From Physella acuta (lineage: Eukaryota; Mollusca; Gastropoda; Physidae), in NCBI RefSeq assembly GCF_028476545.1, contig NW_026731904.1, forward strand, positions 378,090-442,089: a stretch of DNA of 64,000 bases, given 5' to 3'. The notes beneath the pieces are model-generated. The model had not been told where the DNA came from. It worked only from the letters and a program-made list of their open reading frames with translations, and did no database searches. Positions 1-13,040 of this stretch are shown here, in pieces. How positions within the stretch are numbered: position 1 is the first letter of the stretch; each line of letters opens with the position of its first letter. Made by a program: the position numbers and the translations under genes.

Positions 1-85
1 CCTCATCACACATCGTCACAAAATTACGGACCCCCCTCCCCCCTACGAGTGTGATGTCATTTATGGATGACCCCCTAGTAATTCT
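1..85. repeat. End of a dispersed repeat with a TTTATGGATGACCCC tail
   Basis: The stretch carries AATTACGGACCCCCC followed by GTGATGTCATTTATGGATG and a C-run. The same tail (TTTATGGATGACCCC) occurs near 37,742 and 43,054, and the TCCGTAATTT motif recurs at 38,371-38,440. This indicates an interspersed family of unknown class with the ATGGATGACCCC end as its border. The other border is not visible here. Confidence 0.4.
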
Positions 86-86
86 A

Positions 87-691
87 TGTGCCTGACATCA
101 ATAAATGTGATTACAATTCAAGATGTGCCTGACATAAATAAATGTGATTACAATTCAAGATGTGCCTGACACAGTGGCGTAGCGAGGTCGGGTGTCACCC
201 GGTGCGGCGCTTAGTGGTGTCACCCCCCCCCCCCCCCCAGAGGCATAGAGACCCTTCCCAGTGACAAACTTTCAAACTTTCGATTTGCACCCCCCCCCCC
301 TCAAGTTTTCGATTTGCACCCCCCCCCCCTCAAACTTTCGATTTGCACCCCCCCCCCCTCAAGTTTTTCTCTATATATTTTGCTATTTTTTGCCTTGGTG
401 TCACCCCCCTAAATGGTGTCACCCGGTGCGGTCCGCACCCCCCCCCCCCCTCGCTACGCCCCTGGCCTGACATCAATAAATGTGATTACAATTCAAGATG
501 TGACTGACATCAATAAATGTGATTAAAATTCAAGATGTGTCTGACATCAATAAATGTGATTACAATTCAAGATGTGACTGACATCAATAAATGTGATTAA
601 AATTCAAGATGTGACTGACATCAATAAATGTGATTACAATTCAAGATGTGCCTGACATCAATAAATGTGATTACAAGATGTGCCTGAGTTT
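87..691 (+). repeat. 37-bp minisatellite, about 8 copies, split by a MITE
   Basis: The unit of about 37 bp contains GTGCCTGACATCAATAAATG and GATTACAATTCAAGAT. Units vary at GTGCCTGAC/GTGACTGAC and ATTACAATT/ATTAAAATT. The array is interrupted at 172-464 by a hAT-type MITE and continues directly afterwards. It lies in the intron upstream of the first visible PTPN4 exon. Confidence 0.9.
172..464 (+). mobile_element. Non-autonomous hAT-type MITE inserted in the 37-bp minisatellite
   Basis: The 293-bp element starts CAGTGGCGTAGCGAG and ends CTCGCTACGCCCCTG, which are terminal inverted repeats with one mismatch over 15 bp. It is flanked by a perfect 8-bp duplication, GCCTGACA, at 164-171 and 465-472. 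An 8-bp duplication with CAG-type ends is the signature of the hAT superfamily. The interior is non-coding: three copies of a TTTCGATTTGCACC motif with C-runs, then GTGTCACCCGGTGCGG. The clean target duplication suggests a fairly recent insertion. A related 3' fragment lies at 47,012-47,101. Confidence 0.85.
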
Positions 692-861
692 ATGTATCAA
701 TGTAGTGATAGACTCAAGCTGTATATTTTATTTAGATTTTTGACTATTGGTAATTTAGCTTTTTTTTTCAAGTGGTGACCTACGGACTTTTTGTTCTTAA
801 AGTACTCACCTATAGCTCAAATTTTGAAGCTATTGACTAGTTGTTTCAATGTTTCTCCTAG

Positions 862-1019
862 GCTATGTTGGAGAAGACGAATCAGACGAGCCAGACTTTA
901 CGTACATCCCAGAAACACATCAGATCGCTTCCTCAACATCCAGTGCTAATACCCTTGAATCCTCATTGATGCTCCTACAGGAAAGTTTAGAAAGTGGTGC
1001 TGCTATTGCACAGTTTGAG
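862..1019 (+). CDS. PTPN4: PTPN4 exon: PDZ-PTP linker
   Basis: The acceptor is TTTCTCCTAG at 852-861 and the donor is GAG|GTGAAT after 1019. The exon starts with two bases of a split codon and encodes 52 residues from [17 protein letters not shown] to SGAAIAQFE. This matches the acidic linker and the SG..(L/I)xQF(D/E) segment before the PTP domain of PTPN4. The preceding exon is outside the window. Confidence 0.85.
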
Positions 1020-4000
1020 GTGAATTTTATATCTCATCACTTGTCTGTTACCTCCCACAATATGTCAACTTCTGGGCTGATGGGCAACATACATAAGACA
1101 GGTGGGTGAGCAACATACATAAGACAGGTGGGTGAGCAACATAGACAGGTGGGTGAGCAACATACATAAGACAGGTGGGTGAGCTACGTAGACAGGTGGG
1201 TGAGCTACATACATAAGACAGGTGGGTGAGCAACATACATAAGACAGGTGGGTGAGCTACATAGACAGGTGGGTGAGCTACATAGACAGGTGGGTGAGCA
1301 ACATACATAAGACAGGTGGGTGAGCTACATACATAAGACAGGTGGGTGAGCTACATACATAAGACAGGTGGGTGAGCAACATACATAAGACAGGTGGGTG
1401 AGCTACATAGACAGGTGGGTGAGCTACATAGACAGGTGGGTGAGCAACATACATAAGACAGGTGGGTGAGCTACATACATAAGACAGGTGGGTGAGCAAC
1501 ATACATAAGACAGGTGGGTGAGCTACATAGACAGGTGGGTGAGCTACATAGACAGGTGGGTGAGCAACATAGACAGGTGGGTGAGCAACATAGACAGGTG
1601 GGTGAGCTACATAAGACAGGTGGGTGAGCTACATACATAAGACAGGTGGGTGAGCTACATACATAAGACAGGTGGGTGAGCAACATAGACAGGTGGGTGA
1701 GCAACATACATAAGACAGGTGGGTGAGCTACATACATAAGACATGTGGGTGAGCAACATAGACAGGTGGGTGAGCAACATAGACAGGTGGGTGAGCAACA
1801 TAAACAGGTGGGTGAGCTACATACATAAGACAGGTGGGTGAGCTACATAGACAGGTGGGTGAGCAACATACATAAGACAGGTGGGTGAGCAACATACATA
1901 AGACAGGTGGGTGAGCTACATAGACAGGTGGGTGAGCTACATACATAAGACAGGTGGGTGAGCTACATAGACAGGTGGGTGAGCAACATACATAAGACAG
2001 GTGGGTGAGCTACATACATAAGACAGGTGGGTGAGCTACATACATAAGACATGTGGGTGAGCAACATAGACAGGTGGGTGAGCAACATAGACAGGTGGGT
2101 GAGCAACATAGACAGGTGGGTGAGCAACATAGACAGGTGGGTGAGCTACATACATAAGACAGGTGGGTGAGCTACATACATAAGACAGGTGGGTGAGCTA
2201 CATACATAAGACAGGTGGGTGAGCTACATACATAAGACAGGTGGGTGAGCTACATACATAAGACATGTGGGTGAGCAACATAGACAGGTGGGTGAGCAAC
2301 ATAGACAGGTGGGTGAGCAACATAGACAGGTGGGTGAGCTACATACATAAGACAGGTGGGTGAGCTACATACATAGACAGGTGGGTGAGCAACATACATA
2401 AGACAGGTAGGTGAGCTACATAGACAGGTGGGTGAGCTACATAGACAGGTGGGTGAGCAACATAGACAGGTGGGTGAGCAACATAGACAGGTGGGTGAGC
2501 TACATACATAAGACAGGTGGGTGAGCTACATAGACAGGTGGGTGAGCAACATACATAAGACAGGTGGGTGAGCAACATAGACAGGTGGGTGAGCTACATA
2601 GACAGGTGGGTGAGCTACATAGACAGGTGGGTGAGCAACATAGACAGGTGGGTGAGCAACATACATAAGACAGGTGGGTGAGCAACATAGACAGGTGGGT
2701 GAGCAACATAGACAGGTGGGTGAGCAACATACATAAGACAGGTGGGTGAGCTACATACATAAGACAGGTGGGTGAGCAACATAGACAGGTGGGTGAGCTA
2801 CATACATAAGACAGGTGGGTGAGCTACATAGACAGGTGGGTGAGCTACATAGACAGGTGGGTGAGCTACATAGACAGGTGGGTGAGCTACATAGACAGGT
2901 GGGTGAGCTACATACATAAGACAGGTGGGTGAGCAACATAGACAGGTGGGTGAGCAACATACATAAGACAGGTGGGTGAGCTACATACATAAGACATGTG
3001 GGTGAGCAACATAGACAGGTGGGTGAGCAACATAGACAGGTGGGTGAGCAACATAGACAGGTGGGTGAGCTACATACATAAGACAGGTGGGTGAGCTACA
3101 TACATAAGACAGGTGGGTGAGCAACATACATAAGACAGGTGGGTGAGCAACATAGACAGGTGGGTGAGCTACATACATAAGACAGGTGGGTGAGCAACAT
3201 AGACAGGTGGGTGAGCTACATACATAAGACAGGTGGGTGAGCAACATACATAAGACAGGTGGGTGAGCAACATACATAAGACAGGTGGGTGAGCAACATA
3301 GACAGGTGGGTGAGCAACATACATAAGACAGGTGGGTGAGCTACATAGACAGGTGGGTGAGCTACATATATAAGACAGGTGGGTGAGCAACATAGACAGG
3401 TGGGTGAGCTACATACATAAGACAGGTGGGTGAGCTACATACATAAGACAGGTGGGTGAGCAACATAGACAGGTGGGTGAGCTACATACATAAGACAGGT
3501 AGGTGAGCTACATAGACAGGTGGGTGAGCTACATACATAAGACAGGTGGGTGAGCAACATAGACAGGTGGGTGAGCTACATACATAAGACAGGTGGGTGA
3601 GCTACATACATAAGACAGGTGGGTGAGCTACATACATAAGACAGGTGGGTGAGCAAAATACATAAGACAGGTGGGTGAGCAACATAGACAGGTGGGTGAG
3701 CTACATACATAAGACAGGTGGGTGAGCTACATACATAAGACAGGTGGGTGAGCAACATACATAAGACAGGTGGGTGAGCTACATACATAAGACAGGTGGG
3801 TGAGCTACATACATAAGACAGGTGGGTGAGGTACATAGACAGGTGGGTGAGCTACATAGACAGGTGGGTGAGCAACATACATAAGACAGGTGGGTGAGCA
3901 ACATACATAAGACAGGTGGGTGAGCTACATACATAAGACAGGTGGGTGAGCAACATAGACAGGTGGGTGAGCTACATACATAAGACAGGTGGGTGAGCAA

Positions 4001-7000
4001 CATAGACAGGTGGGTGAGCTACATACATAAGACAGGTGGGTGAGCTACATACATAAGACAGGTGGGTGAGCTACATAGACAGGTGGGTGAGCTACATACA
4101 TAAGACAGGTGGGTGAGCAACATACATAAGACAGGTGGGTGAGCAACATACATAAGACAGGTGGGTGAGCAACATACATAAGACAGGTGGGTGAGCTACA
4201 TAGACAGGTGGGTGAGCAACATATACAGGTGGGTGAGCTACATACATAAGACAGGTGGGTGAGCTACATAGACAGGTGGGTGAGCAACATAGACAGGTGG
4301 GTGAGCTACATACATAAGACAGGTGGGTGAGCAACATACATAAGACAGGTTGGTGACTAACATAGACAGGTGGGTGAGCAACATACATAAGACAGGTGGG
4401 TGAGCTACATACATAAGACAGGTGGGTGAGCTACATAGACAGGTGGGTCCAACATAGACAGGTGGGTGAGCAACATAGACAGGTGGGTGAGCAACATACA
4501 TAAGACAGGTGGGTGAGCAACATAGACAGGTGGGTCCAACATAGACAGGTGGGTGAGCTACATACATAAGACAGGTGGGTGAGCTACATAGACAGGTGGG
4601 TCCAACATAGACAGGTGGGTGAGCAACATAAACAGGTGGGTGAGCTACATACATAAGACAGGTGGGTGAGCTACATACATAAGACAGGTGGGTGAGCTAC
4701 ATAGACAGGTGGGTGAGCAACATACATAAGACAGGTGGGTGAACAACATAGACAGGTGGGTGAGCTACATACATAAGACAGGTGGGTGAGCTACATACAT
4801 AAGACAGGTGGGTGAGCTACATAGACAGGTGGGTGAGCAACATAGACAGGTGGGTCCAACATAGACAGGTGGGTGAGCAACATAAACAGGTGGGTGAGCT
4901 ACATACATAAGACAGGTGGGTGAGCTACATAGACAGGTGGGTGAGCAACATAAACAGGTGGGTGAGCTACATACATAAGACAGGTGGGTGAGCTACATAG
5001 ACAGGTGGGTGAGCAACATACATAAGACAGGTGGGTGAACAACATAGACAGGTGGGTGAGCTACATACATAAGACAGGTGGGTGAGCTACATACATAAGA
5101 CAGGTGGGTGAGCTACATAGACAGGTGGGTGAGCAACATACATAAGACAGGTGGGTGAGCAACATAGACAGGTGGGTGAGCAACATAGACAGGTGGGTGA
5201 GCAACATACATAAGACAGGTGGGTGAGCAACATAGACAGGTGGGTGAGCAACATACATAAGACAGGTGGGTGAGCAACATAGACAGGTGGGTGAGCTACG
5301 TAGACAGGTGGGTGAGCTACATACATAAGACAGGTGGGTGAGCAACATAGACAGGTGGGTGAGCAACATAGACAGGTGGGTGAGCAACATACATAAGACA
5401 GGTGGGTGAGCTACATACATAAGACAGGTGGGTGAGCTACATAGACAGGTGGGTGAGCAACATAGACAGGTGGGTGAGCAACATACATAAGACAGGTGGG
5501 TGAGCTACATACATAAGACAGGTGGGTGAGCAACATAGACAGGTGGGTGAGCAACATACATAAGACAGGTGGGTGAGCTACATACATAAGACAGGTGGGT
5601 GAGCTACATACATAAGACAGGTGGGTGAGTAACATAGACAGGTGGGTGAGCAACATAGACAGGTGGGTGAGCAACATACATAAGACAGGTGGGTGAGCAA
5701 CATAGACAGGTGGGTGAGCAACATACATAAGACAGGTGGGTGAGCTACATACATAAGACAGGTGGGTGAGCAACATACATAAGACAGGTGGGTGAGCAAC
5801 ATACATAAGACAGGTGGGTGAGCAACATACATAAGACAGGTGGGTGAGCAACATAGACAGGTGGGTGAGCAACATAGACAGGTGGGTGAGCAACATAGAC
5901 AGGTTTGGTGAGCTACATACATAAGACAGGTGGGTGAGCTACATAGACAGGTGGGTGAGTAACATAGACAGGTGGGTGAGCTACATACATAAGACAGGTG
6001 GGTGAGCAACATAGACAGGTGGGTGAGCTACATAGACAGGTGGGTGAGCAACATACATAAGACAGGTGGGTGAGCTACATACATAAGACAGGTGGGTGAG
6101 CAACATACATAAGACAGGTGGGTGAGCAACATACATAAGACAGGTGGGTGAGCTACATACATAAGACAGGTGGGTGAGCTACATACATAAGACAGGTGGG
6201 TGAGCTACATAGACAGGTGGGTGAGCAACATACATAAGACAGGTGGGTGAGCTACATACATAAGACAGGTGGGTGAGCTACATAGACAGGTGGGTGAGCA
6301 ACATACATAAGACAGGTGGGTGAGCAACATACATAAGACAGGTGGGTGAGCAACATACATAAGACAGGTGGGTGAGCTACATACATAAGACAGGTGGGTG
6401 AGCTACATAGACAGGTGGGTGAGTAACATAGACAGGTGGGTGAGCAACATAGACAGGTGGGTGAGCTACATACATAAGACAGGTGGGTGAGCAACATACA
6501 TAAGACAGGTGGGTGAGCAACATACATAAGACAGGTGGGTGAGCTACATACATAAGACAGGTGGGTGAGCAACATACATAAGACAGGTGGGTGAGCAACA
6601 TACATAAGACAGGTGGGTGAGTAACATACATAAGACAGGTGGGTGAGCTACATACATAAGACAGGTGGGTGAGCAACATACATAAGACAGGTGGGTGAGC
6701 AACATAGACAGGTGGGTGAGCTACATACATAAGACAGGTGGGTGAGCAACATACATAAGACAGGTGGGTGAGCAACATACATAAGACAGGTGGGTGAGCT
6801 ACATACATAAGACAGGTGGGTGAGCAACATAGACAGGTGGGTGAGCTACATACATAAGACAGGTGGGTGAGCAACATACATAAGACAGGTGGGTGAGCAA
6901 CATACATAAGACAGGTGGGTGAGCTACATACATAAGACAGGTGGGTGAGCAACATACATAAGACAGGTGGGTGAGCAACATACATAAGACAGGTGGGTGA

Positions 7001-10000
7001 GTAACATACATAAGACAGGTGGGTGAGCTACATACATAAGACAGGTGGGTGAGCAACATACATAAGACAGGTGGGTGAGCTACATACATAAGACAGGTGG
7101 GTGAGCTACATACATAAGACAGGTGGGTGAGCAACATACATAAGACAGGTGGGTGAGCTACATAGACAGGTGGGTGAGTAACATACATAAGACAGGTGGG
7201 TGAGCAACATAGACAGGTGGGTGAGCTACATACATAAGACAGGTGGGTGAGCTACATACATAAGACAGGTGGGTGAGCTACATACATAAGACAGGTGGGT
7301 GAGCAACATACATAAGACAGGTGGGTGAGCTACATACATAAGACAGGTGGGTGAGCTACATACATAAGACAGGTGGGTGAGCAACATACATAAGACAGGT
7401 GGGTGAGCTACATACATAAGACAGGTGGGTGAGCAACATACATAAGACAGGTGGGTGAGCTACATACATAAGACAGGTGGGTGAGCAACATACATAAGAC
7501 AGGTGGGTGAGCTACATACATAAGACAGGTGGGTGAGCAACATAGACAGGTGGGTGAGCTACATACATAAGACAGGTGGGTGAGCAACATACATAAGACA
7601 GGTGGGTGAGCTACATAGACAGGTGGGTGAGCAACATAGACAGGTGGGTGAGCAACATACATAAGACAGGTGGGTGAGCTACATACATAAGACAGGTGGG
7701 TGAGCTACATACATAAGACAGGTGGGTGAGCAACATAGACAGGTGGGTGAGCTACATACATAAGACAGGTGGGTGAGCTACATACATAAGACAGGTGGGT
7801 GAGCTACATACATAAGACAGGTGGGTGAGCTACATAGACAGGTGGGTGAGCAACATAGACAGGTGGGTGAGCTACATACATAAGACAGGTGGGTGAGCAA
7901 CATAGACAGGTGGGTGAGCTACATAGACAGGTGGGTGAGCTACATACATAAGACAGGTGGGTGAGCAACATACATAAGACAGGTGGGTGAGCAACATACA
8001 TAAGACAGGTGGGTGAGCAACATAGACAGGTGGGTGAGCTACATAGACAGGTGGGTGAGCAACATAGACAGGTGGGTGAGCTACATAGACAGGTGGGTGA
8101 GCAACATAGACAGGTGGGTGAGCTACATAGACAGGTGGGTGAGCAACATAGACAGGTGGGTGAGCTACATAGACAGGTGGGTGAGCTACATAGACAGGTG
8201 GGTGAGTAACATACATAGGACAGGTGGGTGAGCAACATACATAAGACAGGTGGGTGAGCAACATAGACAGTTGGGTGAGCTACATAGACAGGTGGGTGAG
8301 CTACATACATAAGACAGGTGGGTGAGCAACATACATAAGACAGGTGGGTGAGCAACATAGACAGGTGGGTGAGCTACATACATAAGACAGGTGGGTGAGC
8401 TACATACATAAGACAGGTGGGTGAGCTACATACATAAGACAGGTGGGTGAGCTACATACATAAGACATGTGGGTGAGCAACATACATAAGACAGGTGGGT
8501 GAGCTACATACATAAGACAGGTGGGTGAGCTACATAGACAGGTGGGTGAGCAACATACATAAGACAGGTGGGTGAGCAACATACATAAGACAGGTGGGTG
8601 AGCAACATAGACAGGTGGGTGAGCTACATACATAAGACAGGTGGGTGAGCTACATACATAAGACAGGTGGGTGAGCAACATACATAAGACAGGTGGGTGA
8701 GCTACATAGACAGGTGGGTGAGCTACGTAGACAGGTGGGTGAGCTACATACATAAGACAGGTGGGTGAGCAACATAGACAGGTGGGTGAGCTACATACAT
8801 AAGACAGGTGGGTGAGCTACATACATAAGACAGGTGGGTGAGCAACATAGACAGGTGGGTGAGCTACATACATAAGACAGGTGGGTGAGCTACATACATA
8901 AGACAGGTGGGTGAGCAACATACATAAGACAGGTGGGTGAGCAACATAGACAGGTGGGTGAGCAACATAGACAGGTGGGTGAGCTACATACATAAGACAG
9001 GTGGGTGAGCAACATAGACAGGTGGGTGAGCTACATACATAAGACAGGTGGGTGAGCAACATACATAAGACAGGTGGGTGAGCTACATACATAAGACAGG
9101 TGGGTGAGCAACATACATAAGACAGGTGGGTGAGCAACATACATAAGACAGGTGGGTGAGCAACATACATAAGACAGGTGGGTGAGCTACATACATAAGA
9201 CAGGTGGGTGAGCAACATAAACAGGTGGGTGAGCTACATACATAAGACAGGTGGGTGAGCTACATACATAAGACAGGTGGGTGAGCAACATAGACAGGTG
9301 GGTGAGCAACATAGACAGGTGGGTGAGCTACATACATAAGACAGGTGGGTGAGCAACATACATAAGACAGGTGGGTGAGCAACATAGACAGGTGGGTGAG
9401 CTACATACATAAGACAGGTGGGTGAGCAACATACATAAGACAGGTGGGTGAGCAACATAAACAGGTGGGTGAGCTACATACATAAGACAGGTGGGTGAGC
9501 TACATACATAAGACAGGTGGGTGAGCAACATAGACAGGTGGGTGAGCAACATAGACAGGTGGGTGAGCTACATACATAAGACAGGTGGGTGAGCAACATA
9601 CATAAGACAGGTGGGTGAGCAACATAGACAGGTGGGTGAGCTACATACATAAGACAGGTGGGTGAGCAACATACATAAGACAGGTGGGTGAGCAACATAA
9701 ACAGGTGGGTGAGCTACATACATAAGACAGGTGGGTGAGCTACATACATAAGACAGGTGGGTGAGCAACATAGACAGGTGGGTGAGCAACATAGACAGGT
9801 GGGTGAGCTACATAGACAGGTGGGTGAGTAACATAGACAGGTGGGTGAGCTACATACATAAGACAGGTGGGTGAGCAACATAGACAGGTGGGTGAGCTAC
9901 ATACATAAGACAGGTGGGTGAGCTATGGTTGTTGATAAAATATCAGACTTGAAGGTTTCTAGGAAACAAGTTTTTTGCATATACCATTAAACCTTTAGGC

Positions 10001-12962
10001 CATAATATAGAGTACACATATTAAAAGCTAATTTAAAGCCAATAATCAGCTGTTGTCCCCTCTTTCATGAAACATTGTTCTGTTGTTTTCAGCAATTGTA
10101 CCGTAAGAAGCCAGGATTGACATTAAATGCAGCTCGGCTAGATTCCAATATCAACAAAAATAGATATAGAGATATATCACCATGTAAGATTTTGCTACTC
10201 GATTGTTTACATGAGCTAACAGTTAACATTGATAACGTTTAACGCACCATAGATTTTATTTGTGCTAAATCTTTATAACTTCATACATTTTTTATGTGCA
10301 AAATCTTCTCTATGATTTGATAGATTTTATTTGTGCTAAATCTTCTCTATGACTTGATATATTTTATTTGTGCTAAATCTTCTCTATGACTTGATAGATT
10401 TTATTTGTGCTAAATCTTCTCTATGACTTGATATATTTTATTTGTGCTAAATCTTCTCTATGACTTGATAGATTTTATTTGTGCTAAATCTTCTCTATGA
10501 CTTGATAGATTTTATTTGTGCTAAATCTTCTCTATGACTTGATAGATTTTATTTGTGCTAAATCTTCTCTATGACTTGATAGATTTTATTTGTGCTAAAT
10601 CTTCTCTATGACTTGATAGATTTTATTTGTGCTAAATCTTCTCTATGACTTGATAGATTTTATTTGTGCTAAATCTTCTCTATGACTTGATAGATTTTAT
10701 TTGTGCTAAATCTTCTCTATGACTTGATAGATTTTATTTGTGCTAAATCTTCTCTATGACTTGATAGATTTTATTTGTGCTAAATCTTCTCTATGACAAC
10801 TAATAAAAACTATTCCTCGAGCAGATGACCAAACAAGAGTTATTTTAAAAAGTGGAGCTACAGGGGATTACATAAATGCTAATTTTGTCAATGTAAGTGC
10901 ACAATACTTTTAATGTTTTCATATTAGGGTTAGGGTTAGGGTTATTTCCTTAAGTGTTAATTACACTATCAAATAAATAGACACAAATTAAAAATGAATG
11001 ACACTATTACCTTTGAAGCCTAAGTTTTTATATTTTTAAAAACAGTTTGCAATAAAAATTACATGTTTTTTATTCTTGTGAGTAACCTTAAATTACTGAT
11101 TGGCTTTCATATAGAAATTAGCTGTAATGTGACAATATCTTGTCATTTAGCTGCAATGTGACAATATCCTGTCATTTCACTGGTACATAAAAGTTCTTAG
11201 AACCTTATGTTAGCAAATTTCTGTTTAACCTTTTATTTTATTACAACCATCTCATCTTGTATATATATGTACTATTTGTTCTTTTTAATATTTTTTAATA
11301 TTTTTATTATTGAAATCAAGATTTTAACAAATCTCTATGTTTTACACTTACCCAAGTTGGAAAAACTTTGTTTTGCAATTTTGTCTGTATGTCTGAATAA
11401 TTTTCCACTTATGTTGACCAAATTACATATATAAGTATTAAATCATATGTATAGTTCTGTTTCAAATTTTGAACGATTCCCTTTAACTGGAAGTGTTACT
11501 TCTGGTTTCTGAAAAGACAGTTATTTGAATATGTTTAAGTTAGGTGAATGAAATAACACATGAGCTGACCCGCGGCATATGGCGCTATTTAGTTGTTTTA
11601 TTTTCTACTTTTCAGTAATTTATAAGTTGTGAATTCAACACTACCAATGCTGCGACTGAAAATATTTTGCTTCACTATCAGTAGCTTGTGAAGGACGATT
11701 ATCCTCACCCTCCCTTCCTTCCCCCCCCCCCCCCATCTGGTGACAGTTTACAGGCGACAATGAAACGATCAAGCAGAACTTGTTATTACCTCCCCTTAGT
11801 TATCTAAATTATCTGTCCCTAATATCATTCACTAATTCAACTCGGCTCTATGATTGTAAACATTTGGCGTGAACCACAGCTCAACAGACTGGTAGGGTGG
11901 GGGTTAGAGAAAGTTCAATATAAACATTAGCTCAATTGCCGTATACAAATGTCATTATACTGTACTTATAGTGAGGGTACACATCTTGCATCATTGTATT
12001 AATTAGTCGCTAACTCATTATCTGTATGAAGTCTGGAATTTTTTGAAAAAGTCCGGAATTTCATTTTCAAAATAGTGTACGACCACTGTGTATACTTTTT
12101 TCAAACAAAATGGGAATTTTCGTAAAGGATAATACATTTAGTTTAATTTTATTCTTTACAGATTACGGCAAAAAAAATGATAAGTTGTAAAATGTAAATT
12201 GTTTTTTAAATTAATAAATATTGAGTTTTCCAAACAGCACTTCAGATTTTAGTACACTTTAAGAATATTAAACAATGGCGATCAAGTCGAGTTTTTTACT
12301 CTGTCCTGTGCATGTCATTCACAAGTCTGTCCTGCGCATGTCATTCACAAGTCTGTCCTGCGCATGTCATTCACAAGTCTGTCCTGCGCATGTCATTCAC
12401 AAGTCTGTCCTGCGCATGTCATTCACAAGTCTGTCCTGCGCATGTCATTCACAAGTCTGTCCTGCGCATGTCATTCACAAGTCTGTCCTGCGCATGTCAT
12501 TCACAAGTCTGTCCTGTGCATGTCATTCACAAGTCTGTCCTGCGCATGTCATTCACAAGTCTGTCCTGCGCATGTCATTCACAAGTCTGTCCTGTGCATG
12601 TCATTCACAAGTCTGTCCGCCCTCCTCAGAGTCCATTTGAGCTTTAAATATTTGGTACATAAGAAGATATATATCATTAAACTGTCTCACTCAATTGTAA
12701 ATTTATTAAGAAAACCATTTCCTAATTAAGTAATTTAACCTATTTAATTGCAAAGTAAATCGATCATGAGACAATATATCACACAAATTACATTTTAACT
12801 TATTTTGGACCTTACGTAATCGTGTTTTTAAAACGTCTTATCTCATTTTTACTCCCCAAAAATGTGAAAAAAGTAACTTTGATTATGGTAAGCCGGTCAA
12901 AAGTATTAAAACACGTAGGTGTGATATATATTATGGTTTCCCTTGATTGTTTTAGTCTTATA

Positions 12963-13040
<78 letters not shown>

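Noticed and set aside
1048-9792. Dozens of minus-strand frames of [14 protein letters not shown]-type repeats
   Set aside because: They are shadows of the 21/26-bp minisatellite: units change frame, no initiation or splice context exists, and they lie within a PTPN4 intron.
1083-9924. CRISPR-like array
   Set aside because: Units are directly adjacent without unique spacers and the context is a eukaryotic intron.
12275-12729. Three overlapping 111-121-codon frames
   Set aside because: Phases of the 26-bp array in an intron.
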